From Portunus trituberculatus (taxonomy: Eukaryota; Arthropoda; Malacostraca; Decapoda; Portunidae), in the NCBI RefSeq assembly GCF_017591435.1, contig NC_059285.1:25677372-25741371 (forward strand): a stretch of 64,000 bases of DNA, given 5' to 3'. Positions 40,756-50,443 of this stretch are shown one piece after another; within the stretch, counting starts at the first letter, position 1, and every line of letters starts with the position of its first letter. The position numbers were made by a program, and so were the translations under genes. The notes beneath the pieces are model-generated. The model made no database searches. It saw only the letters and a program-made list of their open reading frames with translations, and was not told the origin of the DNA.

Positions 40756-43752
40756 TCAATCACACAGCAGACACCTGGTAGATTGTTTGATTCTAGCAGA
40801 ACGCCTCAGCACCACACTCCCAACATCTTCACCGTTTCTCTCCGGGTCCTCCTCCTCACGCTGCTCTTCAGGAGTAGGAAACGTAACCACCAGATCCTCG
40901 CAGTTATTGTCCGAGTTGCCTACTACTCTGTCCTGGTGTCTTGGTGGTGAAACGCGATGTCGCAGATCACGAACGTGACGAGGTGTACCATCAACTTCGG
41001 CGACTTGATCCGATACCACTCCAGTCACGATGCCCTCTTTGTATTGCTCGTCGCAGCGCACGCCGGGAGGCTTTACCCAAACTTCTTCTCCTACATGGTG
41101 AGGGTTGTTTTCTACTGCAGGGTTGCTTCTGCTCGCGTCTTCTCCCCGCACTCTCACCGAATACCCGTACATGTTCGCAGGCGCAGAGGTAGGCGAGCAG
41201 TCATCCCCGGGCATGATGTTGTAGAGGTACACCGCTTCTGCTATGGAGCATCCTTTTCTTGCCGCGATGACCTTCACTGTCCTGTGACACCTCTCAACGA
41301 CACCATTTCCAGACAGTGAATATGCTCCCCAGAAGTGCATATTCACGTTCCAACGCAAGGCAAACTGAGCAAACAACTTGCTGCGGAAGGCGGTGTCACT
41401 GTCAGTCAGAATCTCGTCCAGAGCCCCGCGTTCACAGAAAACTGCTTCCAACTGTTCGATGATGTTATCGCTCGTTTGTAGCCTCAGCGGGCGCCAGATG
41501 GTGAAGCGAGAAGGCCCGCAGTCGATGAGCGTGAGATATGACCTTCCTCTACAGTGCGTGATATCCATCCCAACCCGCTGCCAGATGCCCTCCACCGACA
41601 AGTTGCCTTTACTCCACTTCACTGGCGCTGGGTCTATAGACTGGCATATCTGGCAGGAAGCGACAACAGCACGCACCTGTCCTTTCGTCACTGCCGCGTT
41701 GACTCGTTTTACAAAGTACAGCGTTCTTCTTACTCCAGGGTGGCCACGGGAATGGTGGATGTCCGTCACTAATTGGTCAAGGGGCGTTTCGACAGCTGCC
41801 GCACACACTGGCGGTGGTTCCATGACGTTGGCCGCGGACGTCCTTAACCATCGTTGTGGCACACGGGTGAGGACATCTGCCTTGTTCTCGCTTGAGGGCA
41901 CCAGAGACACTGTGAGGACGAGTCCGCACTCCTTAACCAGAGACATCACGATCTCGAGTCGTCGGCGAATCAGCATCTCGCTGGCAGCTTTTGTTTTTAG
42001 CCTTGCTCGTCCAGTGAGGCAGTCGTTAATCCAGCGGTGGACAGTAGAGGAATCAGTCACCAATTCAACCTTACTCATCTTCCATGCCAGAGCAAGGTTG
42101 AGTCCTTTGATGACCGCATCAAGTTCAGCCATGTTGATGTGGCTGGCGCCGTCAGGACGCAACCAGCAGGCGTCCTCGACGATCTTACCTTCCACCTCAA
42201 CTGCTGCTCCCATAGCTAAGGAGCTAGCATCCACCCACACTTTTGCCTCTGTTCCTCCTACATCCCATCTTCCTCGAACAGGGTCGTCCTTCAGTACCTT
42301 CCCTGCTATTTCCTCCAGGATACTTCGCAGGCCGGCATCGACAATGATGTCATCCCAGGTGTGCGTAGCCGCGTTAGCTCTTCTTTTCACGTAGGCTGCT
42401 GCCGCTCTCAGCCACCCACACACTGGAAAATGGCCAGTTAACTTGCCGCAGTAAGAAAAAGCTGTTCGCCGCATCAGGCGGGTAGGCACACCACTCACCT
42501 TGCCATCACGTCCCCAGAGCAGCATGCCACTCTCCCCCCAAACCCTCAGGCCCAGCACTCGAGCACCCTCTGTAACGCGCTCATAAGCCTTGGTGGTTAG
42601 GCCGTAGCGATGAAGGTGCTCCGCCACCCGACGAGCCGTGACGATGTCCTCGTTAACGTAGACGTCATCAATGTAGGCCGAAGTCCCACGTTTCACGTCG
42701 GGGTTTTGTGATAACGCAGAGCTGAGGACAGTCTTCATTATTAAGGGGGCGACGTTCAAACCAAAACCTAGACGTGTGAGGCAGTACTTTCGCCCTTTAT
42801 ACATAACAGTCTGATATGGCCAGAGCGACTCGTGAATGTGCACTTGTAAGTAGGCATGCTTCAGATCTATGATGGACACATTCTTACCTTGCTTCCGCCA
42901 CTCTCTTAGTCTGTCGGCGCAGACATCAAAATATGCCGTGTAGGTGTCTATATGAGCGTTCAGCTCCCTGAAGTCAAGAACAGGCCTCACCTTTCCTTTG
43001 TTGTGCTGCACAACTGCCATAAGAGGAATCAGTCCTTTTGCAGGACCGTGCTTGTACTCGTCGTGCGGCACCAACCATCCGTCTGTTATCCACTTATCCA
43101 CCTCCTCCTCATACCGCGATCTTATTTCACTTGGCAAAGCGTACTCCTCCACCTTGTTCAGCAAGACGCCGGGCTCGTCTCCCCCCGACCACTTCCACGT
43201 CGCCGTCCAGGTGTTACTTGCAGTATCATAGGCAACACTGAAGTCCTGTTCATCCACTTGTATGTCAGTGGTAGCGCCGGCAGCCGCGCAGATCGGCGCG
43301 TCCTCGACACCGAACCGTACTTGCCGGTGCGCATTGACAGCAACTCCCCCCAACACCACAACACCGTTCATCCCTAACACGAACGGGAACCCCAGGGGCT
43401 TGTCACTCACCACAAACACTTTTACGTCAACAGAGGCACCACTGTCAAGTTGGAGGCGCACGACACCCGTACCCTCGCATTTCTGCTCCTCACCGCTTAT
43501 GGTCAAAATAGCCACATCTTCTTTCCTCCACTTTCTGCAGCACGAGACGTGAGCCATGCACCGCGAGCACCCAGTGTCCACCAGTACTTTGCGCCGGTTC
43601 CTGTCCAGCCACACCTCCGCGATGGGTAGCGCCTCATTCACTGCTTGTCCAGAGAGGAGGCTGGCGCTGACGCCTCCCCTCCACGGTCGTTTCCCGGGCA
43701 TGCCAACGCGATGTGGCCCAGGACACCACAGCGGTAGCACCTCACACCACAT
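40756..43752 (-). CDS. Pol polyprotein: protease, RT, RNase H, integrase (LTR-C)
   Basis: 998 codons open; the real protein is probably made by -1 frameshift at 43689-43695, so the first ATG may not be used. Protease: KVLVDTGCSRCM near residue 55. RT: PVLDFRELNAHI, VSIIDLKHAYLQVHI, CLTRLGFGLNVAPLI, catalytic SAYIDDVYV. RNase H: KVWVDASSLAMGAAVE, INMAELDAVIKGL, VELVTDSSTVHRWI, SENKADVLTRVP. Integrase: a His/Cys zinc motif with SCQICQ, then D in VGMDITHC, D in ILTDSDTAF, E in GNGVVERCHR (DX35E), and a C-terminal VGEEVWVKPPG. All catalytic residues I can locate are present. Confidence 0.92.
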   Translation of the reverse strand: MWCEVLPLWCPGPHRVGMPGKRPWRGGVSASLLSGQAVNEALPIAEVWLDRNRRKVLVDTGCSRCMAHVSCCRKWRKEDVAILTISGEEQKCEGTGVVRLQLDSGASVDVKVFVVSDKPLGFPFVLGMNGVVVLGGVAVNAHRQVRFGVEDAPICAAAGATTDIQVDEQDFSVAYDTASNTWTATWKWSGGDEPGVLLNKVEEYALPSEIRSRYEEEVDKWITDGWLVPHDEYKHGPAKGLIPLMAVVQHNKGKVRPVLDFRELNAHIDTYTAYFDVCADRLREWRKQGKNVSIIDLKHAYLQVHIHESLWPYQTVMYKGRKYCLTRLGFGLNVAPLIMKTVLSSALSQNPDVKRGTSAYIDDVYVNEDIVTARRVAEHLHRYGLTTKAYERVTEGARVLGLRVWGESGMLLWGRDGKVSGVPTRLMRRTAFSYCGKLTGHFPVCGWLRAAAAYVKRRANAATHTWDDIIVDAGLRSILEEIAGKVLKDDPVRGRWDVGGTEAKVWVDASSLAMGAAVEVEGKIVEDACWLRPDGASHINMAELDAVIKGLNLALAWKMSKVELVTDSSTVHRWINDCLTGRARLKTKAASEMLIRRRLEIVMSLVKECGLVLTVSLVPSSENKADVLTRVPQRWLRTSAANVMEPPPVCAAAVETPLDQLVTDIHHSRGHPGVRRTLYFVKRVNAAVTKGQVRAVVASCQICQSIDPAPVKWSKGNLSVEGIWQRVGMDITHCRGRSYLTLIDCGPSRFTIWRPLRLQTSDNIIEQLEAVFCERGALDEILTDSDTAFRSKLFAQFALRWNVNMHFWGAYSLSGNGVVERCHRTVKVIAARKGCSIAEAVYLYNIMPGDDCSPTSAPANMYGYSVRVRGEDASRSNPAVENNPHHVGEEVWVKPPGVRCDEQYKEGIVTGVVSDQVAEVDGTPRHVRDLRHRVSPPRHQDRVVGNSDNNCEDLVVTFPTPEEQREEEDPERNGEDVGSVVLRRSARIKQSTRCLLCD

Positions 43753-44420
43753 CTTGAAGTGCGTCCAGCGCTCCTCTGGCTCCTGCCGCTATAGGTGTCT
43801 TGACGAGCCAAGCAGTCTCTGGCAAAGTGGTTCACACCATTGCAGACGAAACACCGTTGATCTAGGCCAATGTTCGTATTCCCAGCCCTGGCGCCGAAAC
43901 ATACTTCATGGACACCACCAGCACCGTCGTCATGGACCACTGCCCTCGTCCACGCCAGGATTTGAGGCAGGTCAAGTGTCTTCATCTGCGAGCCCGCTCT
44001 CAGTAGTCGCCTGATGCCTTCCGGAAGACCAGCGACGAAAGCACAGGCGAGTCCCTTCTCGGACATGCCTCCGAACAGTGATGCCAGGCGGCATAACTCC
44101 GCCAAAAAGACATCCGGACTCTCACCAGCTTGTAGTTTCCGGCAGATGAACTGTTCGTATGCGATATACGAATCCACGGCAAAAGCGCCCACAAGCGCCG
44201 CCTTGATCTTCTCAACTTTCTTCCTGTCCGCCTCTGCAAGCTGCAAGTATACGGCGAATGCACCTCCCGACAGACGCAGAGGGATAACACTGGCCACATC
44301 ACTGACGTTGCGCAGCTTACAGATGAGCTCGAGCTTTTCTATCCATTCCAGCACTAACTGCGCGCCTGAGCCGTCGTACTCCGGTATCAGTCTCAGATCA
44401 AGGGAGGGCTGGACTGCCAT
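43638..44420 (-). CDS. Gag with two zinc knuckles (LTR-C)
   Basis: 260 codons from ATG at 44420 (MAVQPSLDLRLIPEYDGSG); the open frame reaches upstream into the LTR, but this is the first ATG after the LTR. The capsid-like region has VLEWIEKLELICKL, VIPLRLSGGAFAVYLQL, AYEQFICRKLQAGESPDVFLAELCRLASLF and AFVAGLPEGIRRLLRAG, typical of Ty3/Gypsy retrotransposon Gag. Two CCHC knuckles follow: CFVCNGVNHFARDC and CYRCGVLGHIALAC. It ends LDKQ-stop after overlapping pol by about 115 nt. Only 15 nt separate the start codon from the 5' LTR. Confidence 0.88.
   Translation of the reverse strand: MAVQPSLDLRLIPEYDGSGAQLVLEWIEKLELICKLRNVSDVASVIPLRLSGGAFAVYLQLAEADRKKVEKIKAALVGAFAVDSYIAYEQFICRKLQAGESPDVFLAELCRLASLFGGMSEKGLACAFVAGLPEGIRRLLRAGSQMKTLDLPQILAWTRAVVHDDGAGGVHEVCFGARAGNTNIGLDQRCFVCNGVNHFARDCLARQDTYSGRSQRSAGRTSRCGVRCYRCGVLGHIALACPGNDRGGEASAPASSLDKQ
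43689..43695 (-). promoter_or_regulatory. -1 ribosomal frameshift site GGGAAAC (LTR-C)
   Basis: In the gag frame the codons read G GGA AAC. A -1 slip gives GGG AAA and then CGA CCG TGG, which is exactly the pol frame. The heptamer fits X XXY YYZ and lies in the gag-pol overlap just after the second zinc knuckle. Confidence 0.8.
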
Positions 44421-44435
44421 AATGCCTAGATAGCT

Positions 44436-44896
44436 TGTGGCAGGGCGTAACTCGAAACACTGTTCTCCCAATTGCAGTTTATTTACAGAGCACAGAACTA
44501 GCAGCACAGCAGGCACCACAGTCTTGGTGATCACACGTCTCCAACGTCGTGTCTCCCTCCTCTCATGGCCGTCTCCTCCACTGGCACGGTGGCAACACAT
44601 GTAGGGAGTCCCACGCACTTGTAAGGGCCTACAACTCGCCCACACTGGCTCCTCGTGTTTGATCCCGTCACTCGTGCCTCTCCTGTGGCACGACCTCGCA
44701 CACAATCTTCGCTGGACAGAACAGGGGTAGTGGTGTGTATGGCGGCTGGTGTCTGTCTCCCGCTACGCTGACTAGCCTGGAAAACGTCGCATCCTCTCAT
44801 AGCTGCCGGCAAGAGCCACGTCAGTCTGGGGGGTAAACTACCTTAATTTAACCACAAACGAGCGGTAGTGAGCCAACAACACTCCGTCAGTCCACA
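44436..44896 (-). repeat. 5' LTR of LTR-C
   Basis: 461 bp, partner of 40239-40699. GGACT follows at 44897-44901. Confidence 0.93.
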
Positions 44897-44934
44897 GGAC
44901 TTCTGGTCTCCTTTCTAAGTCTTGGAAGAGTCCA

Positions 44935-45966
44935 TTAGTGAGGTAGTGGTCCCACAAAATCCCCAGCAGCAATTACTGGGCCAAGGGCAGAGACATCTCC
45001 TTCCTGCCGTTGGATGTCACGAAGATAGTAGTCCACAAAGACTGACTGGGTCTTCCAACAGGCTGCTTCTAAGATAGATGCCACAGAAATGTTCTTCCAG
45101 AGAAGCATGGAAGTGGCAATTCCTCTTATATCGTGTGCCCGTACCTTGAACAAGGGGCCGAGTTCCTCGGGAAAAGACTCATGAGCCGTCTTGATTGTAT
45201 CCCGTAGGAAGAAAGAAATAGCAGCTTTAGACATTCGCCTCGCAGGGTCTCTCAAAGACACAAGGAGACTTCGAGGCTGAGAAGCGGAAACTGTTGCAGC
45301 AAGGTAATGTCGTATAGCTCGCACTGGACATAGGAGACGTTCCTCATCCTCTCTTCCCACCACTGAAGAGAGACTTCGAAGAGGGAACTCTCTAGGAACG
45401 GGATTAAGAGGGGTTTCTGTCTTAACTATGAATTCAGGAAGATATGACAGGATAAGATCCTCTCCTCTTGAGGCTATGACCTGAGAAAGGGCATGAAGCT
45501 CTCCAACCCTCTTAGCCGTAGCCAGGGCCACCAAAAAGAGGGTCTTCTTAGTCAGATCCCGTAATGAGGCTTGGTGAAGTGGCTCAAATGGAGGACATGT
45601 CAGAGCCTTAAGGACCACGTCTACATTCCATGAAGGAGCCCTACAAGGTGGGCGTTGGACTTGCCTTGAACAAGTCTTTATGACCTCGCGGAGAACTGGG
45701 TCGGTAGAAAGATCAAAGCCTTTAAGGGCAAATACTCCATTGAGTATGGCCTTGTAGCCTTTAATGGCAGTGACTGACATTCTGCAATCCTGTCTAAGAA
45801 AGACCAAAAAATCTGCAATCTTCTGGCTGGTGGGATTAGAGACCGTGTGACCTTCTCTCTTGCACCACTCTCGAAACCTTTTCCACTTGTATTGGTAATT
45901 CATAATAGTGGAAGGTCTTTTAGATTTTGCCAGGAATTCCGTAACTCGGGAGGAATAGCCTCTGTG
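44935..45966 (-). CDS. Tyrosine recombinase (DIRS-2)
   Basis: About 343 codons from YSSRVTEFLAKSKRPSTI; the frame is open further upstream but there only shadows RNase H. The N-terminal SAM-like part has NYQYKWKRFREWC, VFLRQDCRMSVTAIKGYKAIL. The catalytic part has Arg in LATAKRVGELHAL, the His-x-x-Arg box in VRAHDIRGIATSML, Trp in ACWKTQSVF, and the nucleophile region FVDYYLRD. All motifs appear intact, unlike the same gene in DIRS-1. It would recombine the DNA circle into the target. It overlaps the RNase H frame by about 70 nt, a common DIRS arrangement. Confidence 0.87.
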   Translation of the reverse strand, partial: HRGYSSRVTEFLAKSKRPSTIMNYQYKWKRFREWCKREGHTVSNPTSQKIADFLVFLRQDCRMSVTAIKGYKAILNGVFALKGFDLSTDPVLREVIKTCSRQVQRPPCRAPSWNVDVVLKALTCPPFEPLHQASLRDLTKKTLFLVALATAKRVGELHALSQVIASRGEDLILSYLPEFIVKTETPLNPVPREFPLRSLSSVVGREDEERLLCPVRAIRHYLAATVSASQPRSLLVSLRDPARRMSKAAISFFLRDTIKTAHESFPEELGPLFKVRAHDIRGIATSMLLWKNISVASILEAACWKTQSVFVDYYLRDIQRQEGDVSALGPVIAAGDFVGPLPH

Positions 45967-46835
45967 ACGAAGGATTCGCTTGACAGTTTCCACACGGTTA
46001 GCTGTAGCAAGGGGAGAGCTTGATGGAATTTGCAAACATGAGGCTGACGATGTAGATCTCTGCACTGCGGTAGGCGCCTGAGAGTGTCTACTGAGGCCTG
46101 TATGAGGTCTGGGAACCATTCCCTCTGTGGCCAAAACGGAGCAATCAGAATAACGTTTGTTTGACGTGCCATTCTCAGCTTGTTGAGCACCTTCCTGATC
46201 AACGGGAAAGGTGGGAAGGCATAAAGATCTTGATGATCCCAATTGTACAGAAAGGCGTCTGTGGCTACTGCCATTGGATCCCGAAACGGGGATATGAAGT
46301 TTGGTAGCCTGAAGTTGAGCCTCGTTGCAAACAGGTCCACCGTGGGGTAATTCCAAAGCCTCCATAGGAGATTGCAAACCTCCTGGTGGAGAGTCCACTC
46401 TGTAGAGATGATCTGATCCTGTCTGCTGAGGCAATCCGCTAAGACGTTTGCCGAGCCCTTCATGAATTGGGTGAGGATCCGGACAGCATGATCCTCCGCC
46501 CACTGTAGGATGGCTTGAGCCTCGGCATTGAGGCTTCCTGAACGAGTCCCGCCTTCTTTTGCCAGATATGACAGGGCCGTGGCATTGTCGGAGAACACTG
46601 CCACCATCTGTCCTCGGATATGATCCTTGAAGTGCAGAAGGCCGAGACGTATAGCTTTGAGTTCTAGAAGGTTGATGTGTAAAGACAGCTCGTGAGTGGC
46701 CCACACACCGCTCACTGAATCGTGTAGAATCGACGCTCCCCAGCCATGGTGGAAGCATCTGTGTACAGACAAACATCCGGGGAAACTAACTGAAGGGACT
46801 GTCCCAACCAAGGATTGTGGTCCAGTGTCCATCAC
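45900..46835 (-). CDS. RNase H and DIRS-type C-terminal domain (DIRS-2)
   Basis: Readable RNase H: GWGASILHDSVSGVWATHELSL, INLLELKAIRLGL, VAVFSDNATALSYL, HAVRILTQFMKGSANVLADCLSRQ. The DIRS-typical block follows: VDLFATRLNFRLPNF, WDHQDLYAFPPFPLIRKVL and ILIAPFWPQREWFP. The RNase H start (YTDAST) lies in the RT frame, so one shift near 46730 separates them. RNase H removes the RNA template. Confidence 0.87.
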   Translation of the reverse strand: MMDTGPQSLVGTVPSVSFPGCLSVHRCFHHGWGASILHDSVSGVWATHELSLHINLLELKAIRLGLLHFKDHIRGQMVAVFSDNATALSYLAKEGGTRSGSLNAEAQAILQWAEDHAVRILTQFMKGSANVLADCLSRQDQIISTEWTLHQEVCNLLWRLWNYPTVDLFATRLNFRLPNFISPFRDPMAVATDAFLYNWDHQDLYAFPPFPLIRKVLNKLRMARQTNVILIAPFWPQREWFPDLIQASVDTLRRLPQCRDLHRQPHVCKFHQALPLLQLTVWKLSSESFVTEAIPPELRNSWQNLKDLPLL

Positions 46836-47809
46836 TGAAGATCGTCCAGGATTTCAAAATCCCAAGGAACTGGAAGGTTGTCTCCGTCGGACTGGCGATC
46901 CCAGAATTGAGAAAGGCGAAATTGAAGGCTGCACATCCTCCGTCTTGCCCCAGGAATTAGATGCAGCAGAGAGGACATGTGGCCTAGGAGGGCTAACCAA
47001 GGCTTTGCTGGAGGGGACTGAACACTTAGAAAAGTCTTGATTTGAAGTTGTAGATTCTCTAGGCGTTTCTGTGTCGGGAAAATCTTCAAAAGAGGAGAGC
47101 GAATCTCCATCCCCAAATAAATCCTTGCCTGGGAGAGTGAAAGCGATGACTTTTCCCAGTTTACCTGGATTCCCAGTGATGCACACAGACGGAGGAGGTA
47201 ACTGGTTGCCTCGAGTGCTGTCTGTTTCGAGTGAGCTAACAGCAGCCAGTCGTCTAAGTAACAGAGGAGGCGAACTCCTTGTTGATGTGAAGCCGCTGAA
47301 ACTGGACCCATCATCCTGGTAAAAACTTGAGGGGCCGTGAAGAGGCCAAAGCAAAGAATCCTGAACTGGAAGTGCCGCCCTCTCCATATAGAGCGGAGAA
47401 ACTTTCGGCTGTCTGGGTGGACTGGGATCTGAAAATAAGCATCCCGGAGATCGATGGCAGTCATCCAGTCATGTCTGTGGATGGCAGACATAACCATCCT
47501 CACTGTTTCCATCCTGAAGGGAGTGGTAGTCACATAACGATTCAGCGTGAATAAATCGAGGATTGGGTGAATGCCTCCTGTATTCTTGGGCACCACAAAG
47601 AGGTGACTGTAAAAACTTGGATTTGCAGACGTCTCCTCTATTGCTCCCTTTGTCAAGGGAAATTGGACCTCGGATTCTAGTGCCTTGCCCTTCTCAGAAC
47701 CTGGAGTGTAAGAACAAAACTCCAAAGATGCCAAGGTGACGGGGAAGAGATGTGAAGGGGATCTTGTAACCTTTGCGAAGGATGGAGAGAACCCATGCCT
47801 CTGCACCAA
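46832..47809 (-). pseudogene. Reverse transcriptase (DIRS-2)
   Basis: An open frame of 325 codons with VVPKNTGGIHPILDLFTLNRYV, DWMTAIDLRDAYFQIPVHPDS, FQFRILCFGLFTAPQVFTRMM, the catalytic LLCYLDDWLLLAHS, VNWEKSSLSLSQARIYLGMEI and LLGHMSSLLHLIPGARRRM. A TGA (46832-46834) after DDLQ stands where Trp is expected, and the frame then runs on into VCLYTDAST. The N-terminal GAEAWVLSILRKGYKIPF segment lies in another frame near 47830. So there is one stop and one or two shifts. Confidence 0.87.
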
Positions 47810-49650
47810 TTGCCATCCAACTGTCTAGATTCTTGGCATGCTGTACCACCATCTGTGGGTCTTTACCCTTAGTGGTGAGGGCGAGGGCTAAGTCTGTGTT
47901 GAGTTTGGCTGCTTTCCCAGCAAACTCGTGTCCACTGACCCCATAGATCCTTCTGTACCGGCCGGAAGGGTAGCGAGCAAGTGATGGCCGGGAGCCTTCA
48001 TTAGCACAACGAAGAGCTTTAGTGGCGGCCTGTAGAGAAAAATCCATTGGCTGTGCTCTAGTGAAGCGGATGTGTTTATCCTCCACCATCCTGACTTCCC
48101 CTGGGGGCACTGGGCGAAGAGATCCTTCCGCATATCCAAGAGCCTCCGGAAAACACTGGGCAATATATTCCATCATGGACTGAAAGATCGGAATGGAAAC
48201 AGGCCCTCTGTTAACCCTTGTGTCAGCTTCCTCCTCAGAAGAATCTAGGCCGTGATTTTCAAAGTATCCAGAAGAGGGGACACCTGGTAACCCTGGATCT
48301 CCTGATGGACCTCGGGTTCTAGTGTGCAGAGAAGATCCTGGATCCTGATATGAAGGGATCCTAGAACAGATCCTGTTGCCTCAGGGTGAGGGGCAACAGG
48401 GTGAAACTGTTCATGGTGGAAAGAGGCATAGGAGGTGGCGTCTGTACCTGGCACTCCTGTGTGCCTTGTGGACCGAGAAGGGGTGGGAAGCATGGCATGG
48501 ATCACACCCTTCTCAAGCTGTGTGGGCTTGACCGAGTCCTCAGTCAAAGCGCCCTGGAATTGCACAGCAGGACCCTCACCCAGGGTCTGTGGGCGGAAGT
48601 GTTATACTGGACACACACGCCTGTTCCTGCCCTGACCCCGTCCTGAAGGAGATCCTACATGTAGAGGATCCAAATCTCCCCCCACCTCCGGACGGGATCG
48701 CTTGATCCTCCATGGATGATCCTTAGGGGTCCTAGAGCGTTTCCCCCCTATGAATCCAGCGGAGGGACAGCCTGATCTAATCCTAACTCATCCCCGGGCC
48801 TCTCCTGCTCCCGGTTACCCCCCGCCGGCACGTCAGGTAGGAGTGACTTCACACTCTGCCTTGTGCCAAGGCCGGGAGGGGGGTTGGTAGCAGACTGCAC
48901 CGCACCTTGAACCGAGAGCGAGGGGGCAGCTGTAAGAGAGGCGGTATTAGGAGCTAACCTGCCCTCTGCTTCCTTAGACACCATAGCTGAAACCATATCA
49001 GGGAAGGAAACATATTTACTGCCTTCCTGAAACCCGAGGAAAGCAGCCAACTCCTTGAAAAAACTTGACCAATCCCAAGGAGACACTTTGGATCCCGGAA
49101 TCTGAGAAAACGAATCCTCAGGCCCCACTGATCCAGGTACCGAATCCCTGTCTGATCCTGAAGCCATGGGGGACAGGACCGCGCCACGAGAATAAGAACA
49201 TTTATCAAAAGGCTCCTGAGACTGGCCTGAAGGGTTAGAGGCTTTCTTCCTAGCTTTATAGTCTCGCCTCTTTTGTAAAGTCTGTTGGTACATACAGGAA
49301 CTGAGCACCCACCTGGGACTCCAATCAGCACACTCCCGACATCTGTTGTTTACATCAAAGAAACCATCACGGCAGACAATACATACAGAGTGTGGATTGT
49401 CTCCTGCATCCAGACGAAGCACAGACTCTCCTGACAATATGTGAGGCCGAGGAAAAAGGTGATGAAGAGCCCAGCGGTGAGCCGGCAGCATGGCGGGTTG
49501 AGTCCTGGCCACCGCCGACACTGCAGTCACCGCCACGAACAAACTCGACGTCGCCGTAAGAAGGAGAAGGCGATGACAAGCCCTCCAGAGCCTCCTGATG
49601 GCCAGCCATAAAACAAACAGGTCCATGTAGAGAAAACAGATGGGCAAAAA
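47694..49650 (-). pseudogene. Gag-like region (DIRS-2)
   Basis: Several frames. Near 49430-49290, CIVCRDGFFDVNNRCRECADWS is a Cys-rich motif known near the start of DIRS ORF1. A Lys/Arg patch (QKRRDYKARKKASN) and Ser/Pro-rich segments follow (to 48748). From 48176 another frame gives GRYRRIYGVSGHEFAGKAAKLNTDLAL and the start of the RT frame. The interval 48180-48745 has short broken frames only. The true start may be near 49610 (MAGHQEALEGL). It would be the nucleocapsid protein. Confidence 0.65.
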
Positions 49651-49699
49651 AGTTCCAGAGCACTGTAACAGACACGCATGCAAGCGCGTCTCAAGAAAG

Positions 49700-49852
49700 A
49701 ATGACGTGGCTGGCTGAGGGAGATGGTGTTGCCGTAAGTTGCCAGGGGTTACCAGGATGGAATACGACGAAAGTTTTGAATGTGGAATAGATGGCTGGGT
49801 AATAGGGAGCATTGTAAATGCTAATATATAAAAAGCAGGTTATATGTGAAAC
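49700..49852. repeat. 5' inverted terminal repeat of DIRS-2
   Basis: An inverted copy of about 39815-39955, with the shared core GTTGCCAGGGGTTACCA on this strand. It ends at GTGAAAC, followed by AAA and LINE L8. Confidence 0.9.
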
Positions 49853-49945
49853 AAACTGGATAAGTGTAGATATGGAGATGGGGCCACATGAGCGTAAAGC
49901 CCAGGCCCTGTAAAACTACAACAACTAGGTAAACACACACACACA
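49853..49945 (+). pseudogene. LINE L8, 3' end and tail
   Basis: LDKCRYGDGAT-type end of ORF2, AAAGCCCAGGCCCTGTAAAAC, then ACAACAACTAGGTAAACACAC with AC and poly-A. L9 follows directly. Confidence 0.85.
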
Positions 49946-50443
49946 CAAAAAAAAATATGGCAGAACTATTAAATAATAAATTTCAGGAGGTCTTTACTAA
50001 GGAATCCAAATTTGAAAGGCCACAGGGTAATAGAGACAGTCTATATGAGAGAGATTAACCAAGCTTGAAATAAAAGAGTTAATGAAGGAACTGGATGAAG
50101 AGAAGGCAATGGGACCGGATGAAGTCTCAGGCAGAATACTGAAAGAATGTAGGGAAGAACTAGCAAGTCCTACATACAACATCATAAAATGCTCAATAGA
50201 AAATGGAACAGTACCAGTAGAATGGAAAAGAGCTGAGGTGGTTCCCATATATAAGAGCGGAAGGAAGGAAGAACCTTTAAATTACAGACCGGTATCACTA
50301 ACTAGTGTAATATGTAAGATGTATGAAAGAATAATAAAGAAATAATGGATCGAGTTCCTTGAAGACAACAAATTAATATCAAATAGCCAATTTGGTTTTA
50401 GAAAAAAGACGGTCGTGTGTAACTAATTTATTGAGTTTCTATT
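49946..50443 (+). pseudogene. LINE L9, part 1: RT fingers
   Basis: It begins at MAELLNNKFQEVFTKESKFER and continues with KELDEEKAMGPDEVSGRILKECREELASPTYNII, VPVEWKRAEVVPIYKSGRKEEPLNYRPVSLTSVICKMYE, with a stop at 50345 in IIKK*WIEFLEDNKLISNSQFGFR. It is cut at SFY (TATT) by LINE LL and resumes at 54484. Confidence 0.86.

Larger units (their letters stand above)
40239..44896 (-). mobile_element. LTR-C, LTR retrotransposon with intact gag and pol
   Basis: Two 461-bp LTRs (TGTGG...CCACA) and a 5-bp GGACT duplication (40234-40238, 44897-44901) in DIRS-2. gag (43638-44420) and pol (40756-43752) are both open and overlap in the -1 frame with a slippery site. The pol order is protease, RT, RNase H, integrase. 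By eye the LTRs differ at about 14 positions (about 3 percent). The RT resembles a divergent Ty3/Gypsy-like group; I cannot settle the superfamily. It is the youngest-looking complete element here. Confidence 0.9.
39781..49852 (-). mobile_element. DIRS-2, tyrosine-recombinase retrotransposon, minus strand
   Basis: The 5' end is at 49852 and the 3' end at 39781. AAA stands at both flanks (39778-39780, 49853-49855). In its own direction: inverted repeat, gag-like frames, RT with YLDD, RNase H, tyrosine recombinase, ICR, inverted repeat. LTR-C is inserted near the 3' side (40239-44896, target duplication GGACT). Without that insert the element is about 5.4 kb. It is a different family from DIRS-1. 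RT/RNase H has one stop and a shift, but the recombinase frame looks whole. Confidence 0.9.

Noticed and set aside
41378..42394. Plus-strand open frame of 338 codons
   Set aside because: It is the antisense shadow of the LTR-C pol gene, which has all RT, RNase H and integrase motifs on the minus strand.
46000..46776. N-terminal 270 codons of the long DIRS-2 recombinase frame as protein
   Set aside because: They overlap RNase H in another frame and have no recognisable fold; the recombinase proper starts near 45966.
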